Below are positions 27,321 to 42,089 of a stretch of DNA of 64,000 nt, piece after piece; the stretch's first letter is position 1; each line of letters begins with the position of its first letter. A program made the position numbers and the translations under genes. The notes under the pieces are model-generated. The model did not search any database and was not told the origin of the DNA. It was given only the letters and a program-made list of their open reading frames with translations. Location of the stretch: positions 18,436,916 through 18,500,915 of the forward strand of contig OY759274.1 in assembly GCA_963662155.1 (NCBI GenBank), in the 5' to 3' direction. Source of the DNA: Lamellibrachia columna (Eukaryota; Annelida; Polychaeta; Sabellida; Siboglinidae).

Positions 27321-27787
27321 CAGAATATCACAAAGCATCATACTTCGAATTAACTGGAACTTCTACATGTATACTCGCACACTTGCACACAAGCACGTAC
27401 GAGCATTCTGCTAGATAGCGAAGTGATTCGCCCGTGAATTGTACGAGATGGTGGCGTTGTACTACTCTGTCAGCCGTCGAGTACGGTTTGCTGCAAGGTG
27501 CAGCGAAGTGGAACGTGAATGTCCCAGCGGTAATGGTGGCCCCACAGAGGATGCCTGGCAGAGCAGTTTGCTGGCGGGTTTGTTGGGTCGACGTAGACAT
27601 CACTGCAGGTGCGAATGATAGGGACCTTCACAGCATCGTCGGCCGTGGTTGGACGTATAGCTGCCGCTGTGTCTTTGTCACTTGCACGCGACAAGACGGA
27701 CGCCATCCCGTGTTTTTGTTTAACCTCAGCATTGTATACAATCTGGTTGATGACAGGTCTTTGTGGCCAATGAGGTGAGCAGTAGCT
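27320..27787. repeat. Dispersed block B, copy 2
   Basis: Copy of 923-1,462 with a 33-bp deletion after GATGGTGGCG. It is cut off at 27,787 by a GGGA tract. Confidence 0.55.
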
Positions 27788-27828
27788 AGAGGGGAGGGAG
27801 GGAGGGAGGGATCTGTCTGCTTCCATCC

Positions 27829-28190
27829 CCATGTATACATTACGTACATTCATTCATACATACATACATACATACATACATACATACATACATACATACA
27901 TACATACATACATGCAAACCCGCAGGCCAAGTATACATATAATTCACGCTATTGTACAAATCATTTTCGTAACTGACAGTAACGCCTCGTCGTTGTCTGC
28001 TTTCACCAACAAACTCGGATCATTGGTTTCTTCCTATTGATCAAACACAGAATTAATTAAAAGTATTGATTACAACAAAACATAACATTGTACGTGGTGA
28101 ATGCATGTGTGTTGTTACAACAGCAAACGGCGTGTAGTGGATTAACTGGTAACCACTTCCTCTGTGATGCTTTCTCGGAAACTATCACAT
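27829..28190 (-). pseudogene. Orphan propeptide exon fragment of the peptide gene
   Basis: A piece of intron 1, exon 2 and intron 2 of the minus-strand gene, without other exons. The exon starts at 28,033 after the conserved CAATAG acceptor and is open to about 27,981. The last bases and the GTTAGT donor are deleted. It is flanked by the (ATAC)n array as in gene 1. Edges are a GGGA tract on one side and unique sequence on the other. Confidence 0.7.
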
Positions 28191-28555
28191 CCCTCAATAC
28201 GACACCAAAGATCAGGAATGGGGTAATTATATTGTTTAATTTTTACAATACTGAGTGAATATCACGATGAAGATTTAGCTATGTTATGGATCAATAATTA
28301 ATGTAGAAGAAATATACGGCACAAATTAGCTTTAGTGGAAGAAAATGGAAAAATGGTTGTAAGCATTCTCATTCTCATTCTCATCCTCATTCTCATTCTC
28401 ACAGCACACATTCAAATGCAATGTGAAATAATTTATATTGTTTTGCTATCAGCGAACATAATTGAATTTACTATTCAAATAAAAAAGAAGGTATCAACTA
28501 TAAAAATAGTATGTTTACTGTAAAATGAATCTTTACATTAAACATACCTATTCTA
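28191..28555. other. Unique AT-rich segment
   Basis: Contains a short (TCTCAT)-like run near 28,370. No gene seen. Confidence 0.4.
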
Positions 28556-28557
28556 GG

Positions 28558-29003
<446 letters not shown>

Positions 29004-29054
29004 AAAGACAAGCGCACAAAAGGTTTTGAAGAACTTTTTGGGGACCTGACATGT

Positions 29055-29488
29055 TATTGATGGTTAGCACAACAATTTGTATGTTGTCCTTTTTATGCAA
29101 TTTACAGGATTCTTCGAAGACACTTCCTCTCAAAATATAGTAATCTTATTTCAGTTTCTGAGTTCAAGTTTCAACTTTAACAACAGAAAGTCAATATGGC
29201 CACCATTAGCCTCTTATACACCAAGCTCTTGGTAGTTGTAGTGAAGTTGTTGCTCCATAAGTATCGATATTGCTGAAGTTGCAAAGCTTTTATTTCCGCT
29301 GTCGAACTGCCCTCAAATGAGATGATGGCTCTAATGTATGTAAATGATTTTACTTCCTCTCGGTGTTATCCCTTCATCGTTATTCATACATTTTTCGCAT
29401 TGGCATAGTTTATCATAGTGATATTTTGCGAGTTTCTGTAGTTCGTGTTGTGTTAATTCTGTGATATATATGTCATCAGCAAAGTAAT
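29055..29488 (-). pseudogene. RTE-like LINE RT relic with FADD motif
   Basis: In minus orientation [20 protein letters not shown] gives the catalytic FADD and the following alpha-helix. Further along are VYKRLMVATLTF and a C-terminal R-R-I-L-like stretch with stops. Paralogous to 18.03-18.50 kb. Confidence 0.65.
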
Positions 29489-29489
29489 G

Positions 29490-29749
<260 letters not shown>

Positions 29750-29789
29750 TCATAAAGACTCATAATACTGATCATTGTGGTATCATAAT

Positions 29790-29965
29790 TAAAACTGATT
29801 TCCAGTTTGAAACATCGCCATCTGCTACAACTCGCTGTCAACTGTCAGTCAGCCATTGTTCTGTCCTGTCGATTATGCCCTCCTCGATACCAAGGGCTTT
29901 TAATTTAAGTAGTATTCTTCGATGTGGGACTTTGTCAGTAGCCTTCTGAAAATACCATATTGACG
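29790..29965 (-). pseudogene. CR1 RT fragment
   Basis: Reverse complement reads DKVPHRRILLKLKALGIEEG and QWLTDS, matching the CR1 RT at 53.64-53.78 kb. Confidence 0.7.
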
Positions 29966-30116
29966 TGAGTCATCATTGGTAATGATGGGTTGACAAATGT
30001 CATCGAAAAATGTGTCACAATGTCGATAAACTTTTATTCAAAATATAATATTTTTTTTGGGGAGCAAATTATCTAACTCAATCTGAAAACTATATCGTTT
30101 AAACTTTGCATGTTCA

Positions 30117-30480
30117 CCCTCTAACCATTTGGGGCGCGGGAGGCGTAATTGTTATCACGTTGGACTCTCAATCGAGAGAACCCGGGTTCGAATCCGTACG
30201 CTACAGTTTCAAAGATTGGGCAATTCGATTCACCCCACGATGCTTCAGTTTACCTAGCTGTATAAATGATTACCTGGCTACAGACAGTGGTGGATATGTG
30301 AAGAAACAATATTCGCGCAGTAATTGCTCCGTGATTTAATGCTTCCCGTCGAGATGGCTTTGGAATTAACAACTCTGCCGGGGGGTGAAGTCTAATGAGC
30401 TTTGAACAATCGCAACGACAAGATACTGCACTATATGAGAACGTACCGTTATCTTTACCATCCACCAGGGGCACTACCTC
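30117..30480 (+). mobile_element. tRNA-derived SINE, copy 2
   Basis: B box GGTTCGAATCC at 30,185-30,195 and a degenerate A box. The body is collinear with the copy at 19.63 kb, and both are followed by block M. Confidence 0.7.
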
Positions 30481-30484
30481 AGAA

Positions 30485-31370
30485 GGTCACGGCTCGCTCG
30501 TTCAGATGGCGCCAACAAAAAAGTCCTACCTACGTCTCTGCTCATCGATAAAAACTAAGTTGCTTCACAGGGTGAACCACATCGTTTGAGGTTTTCTTAC
30601 GCAACTCGCAATTAGTTTCAGTCATAGACACAATGAACTAAGAACCGAGAGCAATTTAATCTAAATAATGACAAAAAGCATGTGTCTTCCATCGTGATTT
30701 TCCTTTCTAGAGAAACACGTCACATCATACATTATGTTGCGTGCAAACGCCTGGACGTCCGAGCAGGTGTGAGAACGCTCTATATCTATGTCTCCACGGA
30801 CAATGTCGGCGCCTTTGTAATGCTGCACTTTATGTATGTTTCGTTTTTCAAACTTAGCATGTATGTTTTGTACAGTTTATCATAATGTATCAGATATATG
30901 CATAGGCCATAATACCATTCAATTGCTAAGTGATATAGTTACAAATGTACAGCATGTCCCAACATCCAATACAAGATGAAACGTTGTATTCCTGCGGATG
31001 TGGACAATATCAATATTTAATGGACGTGCAATGTCAACACCACAACAATATTATTGATTGTACTATAAATAGTCCATTACAAAATGAAGTAGTCGGCCCA
31101 CGACACAATCAGGATCGTAACCAAAATCGAGACCAGAATATAACATCATAATAAACTGACTCAGAATGTTACAGAGATAATCTGAAAATAAAAAATTTGC
31201 TGGGCAGTCCCATAACCCCAACCACAAATACTAAAGTTGATTATCACATTTGGGGACTAATTCCCGCTAAGATTTTAAGTTTCAACAATGTGTAAATCGC
31301 CTAAAATGATTGACGGACATAATATAAATGTTGAATAAAGAAACGCTCAACAATTGTTATTAATACAACG
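30485..31370 (+). repeat. Block M, copy 3
   Basis: Carries the 56-nt exon-like segment (about 30,711-30,766) and the C-x-C-G-Q-Y-x-Y motif near 30,990, which stays open for 68 codons. Ends at block N. Confidence 0.4.
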
Positions 31371-31372
31371 CT

Positions 31373-31723
31373 TCAAAACGTCACCAGCTGTCGTCCGCGA
31401 AAGCCGTACCTGCCCGGATTGAAATACTCAATGGCAAGTTGACGTTCGGTAGCAAACGTAGCACATACCCGAAGAGTCACCTCCGGGCTCATCGGACCAA
31501 CCGGCTGATCGGCCGGCGCTGTCACCGACGACACACGGTTTTTGTATTTATCATCTATGGGTAGTGGACGCCAGTGGTCTGACGCAATTGGCGACGATAA
31601 TACGAGTCCAGCAGGGCAAAGTTCGTCTGACACAGGCCCCAAATACCCATGTTGTAGGTTAGCACAGGCAACACAAACGATGCGTAAAGATTTCAAACTG
31701 ATATGAGTTAATTTGAACCTCAC
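31373..31723 (-). pseudogene. LINE RT relic, block N copy 4
   Basis: Same relic as at 15.86 kb, with more substitutions. Confidence 0.6.
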
Positions 31724-32268
31724 TGTTCACATACAACAAAGTACGACACTTCCGAGATATTTTAGCTTTAGGTGGTAATGTTTTTTAGTATTGTTCAGCT
31801 CGACGTGCAATACCTGGTGTGCCATCCCCGCTGTATACATTACGATGTCAGGAGAACATACGCAATATTTTTTCTAAGCAAAATACAAAATGCTCAGCAA
31901 TATGCATATTGCATATTTGTACATCCGTATATGATTGAATGATTGACGCATTATGATGTTCCTATTGTCCAACGATTGATAAAACCAAAGAATGTGGCTA
32001 ACTATGTCATTGTTTCAATTAATAATTAAGTGGAAATGTATCAAGAACAGGAGGAATCGTATTTGTTTTTATGCTTCCAAAAAGCCACTACAGTAGCAGA
32101 GAACAAAACGCAATGACTCCTCTGTGGATTTTCGGGCTGATGGATGGAGTTCTACACCACACAATGTGAAGTTAGCCTGTTCTTTACGAAGACAAATTTA
32201 GACGTCATGTTAAATTTCTTACCATTTCAAATTGTCTCTCAACTTATTGAACGCTGCTTTCTCGGAGA

Positions 32269-32720
32269 AAATTAGCGCACTGAGTTATCAGCCCACGAGG
32301 GCTCGAAGAAATTAACGTTGGGGTTTCGAACACTGGCTCGTGGAGCATAGGGGGTCAATGCCAGTCTAGACTAGACAATGTAAATTAGCGCACTGAGTTA
32401 TCAGCCCACGAGGGCTCGAAGAAATTAACGTTGGGGTTTCGAACACTGGCTCGTGGAGCATAGGGGGTCAATGCCAGTCTAGACTAGACAATGTAAATTA
32501 GCGCACTGAGTTATCAGCCCACGAGGGCTCGAAGAAATTAACGTTGGGGTTTCGAACACTGGCTCGTGGAGCATAGGGGGTCAATGCCAGTCTAGACTAG
32601 ACAATGTAAATTAGCGCACTGAGTTATCAGCCCACGAGGGCTCGAAGAAATTAACGTTGGGGTTTCGAACACTGGCTCGTGGAGCATAGGGGGTCAATGC
32701 CAGTCTAGACTAGACAATGT
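32269..32720. repeat. 113-bp tandem repeat, four identical units
   Basis: Four units of exactly 113 bp, starting at 32,269, 32,382, 32,495 and 32,608, which look identical base for base. The unit is the left inner part of the inverted-repeat element, present once at about 1,540-1,660 and 48.45-48.56 kb. Confidence 0.93.
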
Positions 32721-33258
32721 AACGGGGTTGACAATAAAGCCTAGATGGGTCCATTAGTAGAGTAGGTACTGCTTCTAAAACATTCCCATTATAGATATTA
32801 GGTCGTCCTTCCGGTGTACTTGTATTGTCAGTTTGCCGGGTTCGAACAATGATATGGGTTCGGTTTACTAACGCCCGATATCCAGTGTTCGCTTTCCACA
32901 AATTCAATTATCCTTTGGAGACTGGTCGACCCATACTGACAAGAGGACAATTTTTCATTTCTTGCATACCAAATAAATAAATAATACTGTAAATTACCGC
33001 CTTTTTTGTTCATGATGCGTAACTAAACTTAACATTCATTGTTTCGCCATCTGGTGAATAGCTAAATGAGTCATCATTGATTGACAATTTGACGCGTTAA
33101 TTTCTTCGAGTCCTCACTGTTTGATAACTCGACACGTTAACATATTTTTTAGACGCGTGACGTTTACCGCGTTTATGTCCCTATCGGCCTGACCTACTGA
33201 TTTATGTCCCTATCGGCCTGACCTACTAATTTATGTCCCTATCGGCCTGACCTACTGA
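32721..33258. mobile_element. Inverted-repeat element, derivative without left end (unit 2)
   Basis: The interior and right inverted repeat of the element at 1,463-2,126. The outer right end is triplicated as a 29-bp unit (33,172-33,258, core TTTATGTCCCTATCGGCCTG). The left terminus is missing, replaced by the 113-bp array. Confidence 0.6.
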
Positions 33259-33359
33259 TTTATCATGTTAGGACTCACGACGCGATTTGTATTGTTGTCC
33301 GCTCTGTCCACTGCCTAGCACAATCCGGACACCTTGCATACATACACGCGGACGTACAT

Positions 33360-36180
33360 ACATACCCCACATACCCCACATAATGACCCCATCCATTTAC
33401 CTATCACCACTTCCAATCTGCAGAATGAACCCACCCATTTCACAATCACTAGAATGGTCCCATCCATTTCCATATCACCAGAATTACCCCACATACTTCC
33501 CAACAACCAGATTGACCACACCCACTTCAAAATCGCCACACAGAACCTCCCACTTCCTAAACACCATATTGAAAACTCACTTCTCAACCACCATATTGAC
33601 CCACCCACTTCAAAAACACCATGTTGACCCACACTCGTCGCAATCACCACAATGACCCCACCCATTTCCCTATCAACGTAAAGACCACACCCAAATGTGT
33701 ATCATATAATATCTTACCAACTTCCCAATCACCGGAATTTATCCACCCCTTTCCAATCACCATAATGACCCCAACCACTTCCTAAATACCGGAAAGACCC
33801 AAACACTTCCCAATCACCGGAATTTTCCCACACCTTCCCAATCACCAGAATGACCCCACCCACTGCTGAATGACCCCACCCACTGCTGAATGACCCCACC
33901 CACTGCTGAATGACCCCACCCACTGCTGAATGACCCCACCCACTGCTGAATGACCCAACCCACTGCTGAATGACCCCAACCCACTGCTGAATGACCAGGA
34001 TGACCGCCAACAATTTTCTATTCACCGGAATGACCCAAACATTTCCTTCCCAATCTCCCAAAGACCCACCCATTTTCCAATCACCATATTGGCCCCAGCC
34101 ATTTCCCTATCACCAGAATTACCCCCACGTACTTCCCAACAACCAGATTGACCACACCCACTTCCCAATCACCATATTGAACCACCCACCTCCTAAACAC
34201 GATATCGACAACCCAATTACCAACCACAATATTGACACACCCACATCCCAATCACCAGATTGACCCACTCTCTTCCAAAACGCCAAACTGACCGACACAC
34301 GCTCAATTCAACAGATTGACCCCACGACTTTCCCTAACATTGTAAATACCGCACCTTTTATCAATCCCATAAAAAATCCCACCCAATTCTCAAACACCAT
34401 ATTGACCGACCCACATCCGAATCAACATAATGACCCAACCTATTTACCTATCATCTTAATTACCGCACCCACTTTTCAATCAAAAGAAATTCCCACACAC
34501 ATCACAATCAGCAGAAGCTGCCTTCCCACTTCCCAATCACCGGAATTTTTCCACCCCTTCACATCAACAGAATGACTCCACCCACTTACCAATCACTATA
34601 ATGAACCCAACCACTTCCCAATCACCGGAATTACCCAAACACTTCCCAATCACTAGATTTATCCCATCCATTTCAAATATGCAGAAAGAATCCACCCATT
34701 TCACAATCACAAAAATAAAAACACCCTTTCCCCTATCATCATAATGACCACACCCACTTTTCAATCATATAATATCCGACCCACTTCCCAAGCACCGGAA
34801 TTTCTCCAACCCTTTCCATTTACCACAATGACCCAAAACACTGCTCAATAAACATAGTGATCCCCAACAATTTCCCATTCATCGGTAAGACCCAAACATT
34901 TCCTCACCAACCACCAGATTGACTCACCCACTTCCCAATCTCCAGAATGACCCCAACCATTTCCAAATCACCAACCCACGACTCAATCACCATATTGACC
35001 CAGTACTTCCAGTACACCATTTTGACCCACACTCGTCACAACCACCATTTCCCTATCATCACAATGACTACACCCAACTTTATAACATATAATATCCCAC
35101 CAACTTCCCAATCACCGGAATTTCTCCACCCCTCTCCAATCACCATAATGACCCCAACCACTTCCAAAATATCGGAAAGACCCAACCACTTCCCAATCAC
35201 CGGAATTTTCCCACCCTTTCCCAACTAACAGAATAACCCCACACTGCTCAATGACAAGAAAAACCGCCAACAATTTCCCATTCACCGGTATGACCCAAAC
35301 ATTTCCTTCCCAATCACCAGATTGACTCACTCACCCAATCTCCAGAATTACCAACCATTTTCCACTCACCAGAAATACCCCATCCATTTCCCTATCACCA
35401 GAATTACGACACATACTTCACAACAACCAGACTAACCACGCCCACTTCTCAATCACCATATTGAACCGCCCACTTCCTAAACACCACATTGACAACCCAC
35501 TCCCAACCACCACATTGACCCACCCACGTCCCAATCACCAGACCCCACGTATTTCCATATCATCGTAATTACCACACCCACTTTTCAATCCTATAAAAAT
35601 CCCACCCACTTCCAAATCATCAGAAGCAGCCCACCCACTTCCCAATCACCGGAATTTCTCCAACCCTTCACATCAACAGAATAACCCCACCCACTCACCA
35701 ATCACAAGAATGAACCCAACCACTTCCCAATCACTAGAAGGAACCCAACCATTTCCCAAACACCATATTGACCGACCCACATCCCAATCAACAGAATGAC
35801 CTCACCCACTTTCCTATCATCATAATTACCCACCCACTTTTCAATAAAAAAAAAAAGATCCCAACCTCTTCCCAATCACCAGAAGCTGCATACCCACTTC
35901 CCACATACCGGCATTTCTCCAACCTTCCCATCATCAAAATAACCCCTCCCACTTATCAATCACCAGAATGACGCTAACCACTACCCAATGTTCGGAATTA
36001 CGAAACACTTCCCAATCACTAGAATGATCCCAACCACTTCCCAAACACCAGGTTGACCCTCCCACTTCCAAAACACCATATTGTCGTACCCACGTCCCAA
36101 TCAACAGAATGACCCCACCCATTTCCCTATCATCATATTTACCCCACCCACTTTTCAATCACAAAAAAATCACACCCACT
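33360..36180. repeat. Degenerate satellite block, copy 2
   Basis: Collinear with 2,690-5,690. It contains a block-specific 20-bp array (33,851-33,991, unit TGACCCCACCCACTGCTGAA, about seven copies) where the other blocks have one or two units. Confidence 0.85.
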
Positions 36181-36581
36181 TCCCAATCACCAGAAGCAAC
36201 CCATCCACTACCAAATCGACTGCAGCTGAAAGTTCATTAGCTAATACGTCTGCATCATTTCTACTTAAATGAAGCCCATCCTTCTTGTACATATCAGTCA
36301 TCCCCAAAAAACATCCCCAGAAATCCACAAATCCAACTTCCTTTTCCCTAAATGTCTGCAGGACTAGCATGTTAAATGCAATTCTCCGGCAATTTCGATA
36401 TCCCTGACCCTTGTGTCCCTTTACTGGTAAAATCCCTGACACCATTATCTGATCAACTCGCGTCTGCTTTAGTGCTCTGATTAACTGCCTGTATTTCCTA
36501 AGTGTGACAGTTGTTTCCTCACTCTCTACATTATTCGTTCCTATGTGTACTAAGACAGATTCTCCCTTGCCCGGACTCATG
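36180..36581 (-). pseudogene. SGNH-hydrolase relic of CR1 ORF1, copy 2
   Basis: Same domain fragment as at 5.70 kb, still open for about 130 codons, with GTNN and D-G-L-H. It directly abuts the remaining signal-peptide exon of the inverted gene copy. Confidence 0.75.
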
Positions 36582-36582
36582 A

Positions 36583-37190
36583 TTTGTAGCAGCCTACGCA
36601 GCTATTGAAGTAAGTGACAACTTAAGGGACGGTCGTTTCATTTCAAGTCCACAAACGTATAGCGTTGCGTATTGGTGGGTGGTAGTTTGGTCGTCACTAC
36701 CTTTTGTGGGACAAACGAATGTTTTTTATTGGAAACATGCGCGTTATTTTATGTCCACAAACACGTATTGAGGGGTGTGTGGTGGTCGTAACCTATGTTA
36801 AGCATTAAGCGTTTTCTTGGACTTATGCGACGACCCCCTTAGTACTGCTAGCTATATCGCTTTGGTACTGTGTTCTGAGCGAATGTAAGCAAAGGGATGC
36901 TGGTATTAGAGCAGAAATGGAAACGAATACACGCAGGGTGTGATAGTTTCTGAGAAAGAATCACAGAGGAAGCGGGTAGCAGTTAATCCACTACAAGCCG
37001 TTTGTTGTTGTAACAACAAACATGCATTCACCACGTACAATGTTATGTTTTGTGGTAATCAGTACATTTGACTAGTTCTGTGTTTGATCAATAGGAAGAA
37101 GCCAATGATCCGAGTTTGTTGGTGAATGCAGACAACGACGAGGCGTTCGATTAGTGTCAATTACGACAATGATTTGTAGCGTGAATTATA
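36583..37190 (+). pseudogene. Inverted broken copy of the 10-Cys peptide gene, unit 2
   Basis: The last nine codons of the signal-peptide exon survive (36,583-36,609, ending AAYAAIE) with an intact GTAAGT donor. The propeptide exon is at 37,095-37,149 and open, but its donor has changed from GT to AT (ATTAGTG). No later exons follow. Confidence 0.75.
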
Positions 37191-37215
37191 TATATAATCG
37201 GCATGCGTGTTTGGA

Positions 37216-37349
37216 TGTATGTATGTATGTATGTATGTATGTATGTATGTATGTATGTATGTATGTATGTATGTATGTATGTATGTATGTATGTATGTAT
37301 GTATGTATCTATGTATGTATGTATGTATGTATGTATGTATGTATGTATG

Positions 37350-37380
<31 letters not shown>

Positions 37381-37428
37381 GTATGTATGCATGCATGCTT
37401 ACATACATGCATGCGTACATACATACAT
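37216..37428. repeat. (ATGT)n microsatellite
   Basis: Longest ATGT array, running straight into the 40-bp minisatellite. The L2 relic present between the two in units 1 and 3 is missing here. Confidence 0.95.
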
Positions 37429-37858
37429 GGCTGGCGGGCCGTGCTGCACGCTGGCCGTGGACAGACCAAGCTGGCGGGCCATGCTGCACGCTGGCCATGG
37501 ACAGACCAAGCTGGCGGGCCATGCTGCACGCTGGCCGTGGACAGACCAAGCTGGCGGGCCATGCTGCACACTGGCCGTGGACAGACCAAGCTGGCGGGCC
37601 ATGCTGCACGCTGGCCGTGGACAGACCAAGCTGGCGGGCCGTGCTGCACGCTGGCCATGGACAGACCAAGCTGGCTGGCCATGCTGCACGCTGGCCATGG
37701 ACAGACCAAGCTGGCTGGCCATGCTGCACGCTAGCCGTGGACAGACCAAGCTGGCGGGCCGTGCTGCACGCTGGCCATGGACAGACCAAGCTGGCTGGCC
37801 ATGCTGCACGCTGGCCGTGGACAGACCAAGCTGGCGGACCATGCTGCACGCTGGCCAC
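37429..37858. repeat. 40-bp minisatellite, about 11 units (unit 2)
   Basis: The unit contains GGACAGACCAAGCTGGCGGG. With no stop in any of the six frames of the repeat, it produces several long overlapping open frames on both strands. These are not genes. Confidence 0.93.
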
Positions 37859-38854
37859 CGATATATTAACACCGACAACCTTCTAGCTAAGATAAGAATA
37901 CGGCGCCTACATATTTTTACTATGTCAAATTATTCAGGAATTTTAATTACGCGAAACCCACAAATTTTAATTACACGAAACTCCCAAATAGCATTTATTG
38001 AAAGAAAACTCGGATTATATTACCAGAGATGGGCATGCGCAGTGATCGCTTCCTGTCTTCCATTGGACACCAGTCAACTGGCCTTGAATGAATGTGATCT
38101 TGTCTGACAACTCATTCATGCAAATCTAGACACGTTGACTTAGTTCACCTCCCTCCTTCCTGCTATATGCCTCCATGTCGAGGATAATCGGTCGAGTCGT
38201 CCGTTCAGTTGATGAGAACGACTGTGGATGAACAGTCCGATTTGTGATGCGAAGCGTAAGATCGACAAGACGTTTGTTTTCCTTGTGGTGGGTCTTTGTA
38301 TCACTGTCGAGCTTTCTGACAGTACTTTTACCTTTAGTAATTATTTCGCCATTACACTGCTATTTGTGCACTCTGCGATCTGACATTCCGTTCTATCGAA
38401 GCTGGTGGTGGTCCACGTTTCGCTACCATACATTATAATTGGGGCTGAACCGAAGGTTGAAGACACGTGCCTTCAGTTAGATTACGATCGTGGGAATAGC
38501 CATATGTCTAACACTCTCAATAATTTCTAAGAAAGACAATGCGTGGTGATTGGGAGGTTGACCCTAAAACTAGAGGGATCTAACCGACAACCAAAGGGAT
38601 ATGTGAGGATGAAATCTATGTCGCACCTCTCCCAATAAGTAGGAAGTGCGATAATGGAATATTGACCTGAAAGTAAGTAGGCGATGGAACGATAATACCA
38701 CTATCAAAACCCCTCGAATGTATGACGTGGAAGGTACTCGCAAAATGGATGTAGATGAGGACCCCCTAGCCGATGAAAGTGGGAGATACATACTTATGTC
38801 ACATCCCCTCTTGTATGGCAAGAATCGCATTTAGATTGTTACTGCACTGTTGAC
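37859..38854. other. Duplicated non-coding segment (unit 2)
   Basis: Collinear with 7.76-9.02 kb but lacks about 200 bp near 38.4 kb. Ends at the empty hAT site GTTTGTGT at 38,855-38,862. Confidence 0.45.
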
Positions 38855-38862
38855 GTTTGTGT
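38855..38862. other. Unoccupied hAT target site (unit 2)
   Basis: A single GTTTGTGT between flanks that match both sides of the hAT element in unit 1. Confidence 0.75.
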
Positions 38863-39013
38863 GACATGTTGTTGGTAGTATTCGTGGATCGGAAGAATTT
38901 ACGTTCAGATTGTCCACAACGATATGAATGTAGCGGTTATGTGTGTAAGCATTTTGTTCAACTAATTGTGTCATTTAAGCCAACAAAACAAACACATGTT
39001 TGGTGGAATACGG

Positions 39014-39019
39014 TTTATT
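39014..39019 (-). terminator. Polyadenylation signal, gene 2
   Basis: AATAAA on the minus strand about 285 nt past the stop codon, conserved with genes 1 and 3. Confidence 0.55.
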
Positions 39020-39302
39020 ATCAATGACTGAATGACCACGTACAATGACAAAAACAATTTAAAACACAACTCACCCCCGTGTGAGCAACCATACTGTGTA
39101 ACTGGTTACCGGTAATATCTTTCGTGCAAAACATAGACTAGTTACTATGACAGTTATTATTGTAGACAAAGTTAGTATAACTAAATATTTCCAAGAGCAC
39201 ATGAAATGTAACTTAAAATATTGGAAACACAGTCAAATACAATCAAATGACAACTTTAACCGACACCACGTAGCAGTCATCTGCTTGCATTGTGGCGGCC
39301 CC

Positions 39303-41332
<2,030 letters not shown>

Positions 41333-41526
41333 TGTCTCTTCAAAGCAGCTATGTAAGGAGAGAAGTAATTCATTCAGCATATTACTAATAATATATAACA
41401 TGATTTCTTTCTACTCAATGCTTATTCGCCAATTTCATTCAGTTAAATGTATTATTCTATGCTGATATGAAGAGCAACTTTTAATAAAATTTAATTTCCT
41501 TGAAAACAAACGTCACACTTCCTTAC

Positions 41527-41580
41527 CCGATTCAGTGGCAATAAGGTCTTCGTTCAAGTGACGAGTCGTGCCCTTTCAGT
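41527..41580 (-). other. 5' UTR exon of gene 2 (inferred)
   Basis: It ends at 41,527 before donor GTAAGG. The acceptor CCTTACATAG starts exon 1 at 41,348. The transcription start is assumed about 30 nt after the TATA box. Confidence 0.55.
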
Positions 41581-41605
41581 GTTGAATCCGACCTAGCATT
41601 GCCTC

Positions 41606-41613
41606 TTTATATA
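41606..41613 (-). promoter_or_regulatory. TATA box of gene 2
   Basis: TATATAAA on the minus strand at the same place as in gene 1. Confidence 0.65.
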
Positions 41614-41913
41614 GCAAGCAAGCGTGAATGTGCTGCGTGTATGTGATCATTGAAACGGATTCAGCAAAGCGTAGCATTACGTCGGCATGCAGACGTGTTC
41701 ATTATTAGTGACATCAGTATTTGTATTGCCATCTCGAATTTGCCTTCACATGCAATATGAGTTTTTTAATACGTATTTTGTGCCGGCGTAGACGTAATTT
41801 ATTAGGTGAGTTGTTGTCTGCAAACATCAGTATAACATGCTGAAAGTTAGTTGTGACATTTTATCGTGACCTTCCTGCCGAATCACGCAATCATATCTTC
41901 GTTTTTGTCAGTA

Positions 41914-42083
41914 TGCTGTTCCCTTGTATTCTGCAAACAGTGAATATTGATCTGGTTGGTTTATGTTACTGTTCACTTGGATGCCTAAGAATTGATTGGA
42001 CCGAAGCAGAATTATCAAAGATCGTCGAACAAGCTGCTGATTATAGGGCTGACTCACCCCAGACAACGTCAACGTCAGCTTAA
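41914..42083 (+). pseudogene. Divergent exon-like segment beside gene 2
   Basis: Copy of 12,974-13,159. A 1-nt loss in the C run near 42,058 shifts the end of the frame. It keeps the IDWTEAELSKIVEQAADYRA stretch with few changes. Confidence 0.3.
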
Positions 42084-42089
42084 AGGCAA

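Noticed and set aside
37157..38107. 317-codon + strand frame and 233-codon minus frame
   Set aside because: Built from (ATGT)n plus the 40-bp minisatellite.
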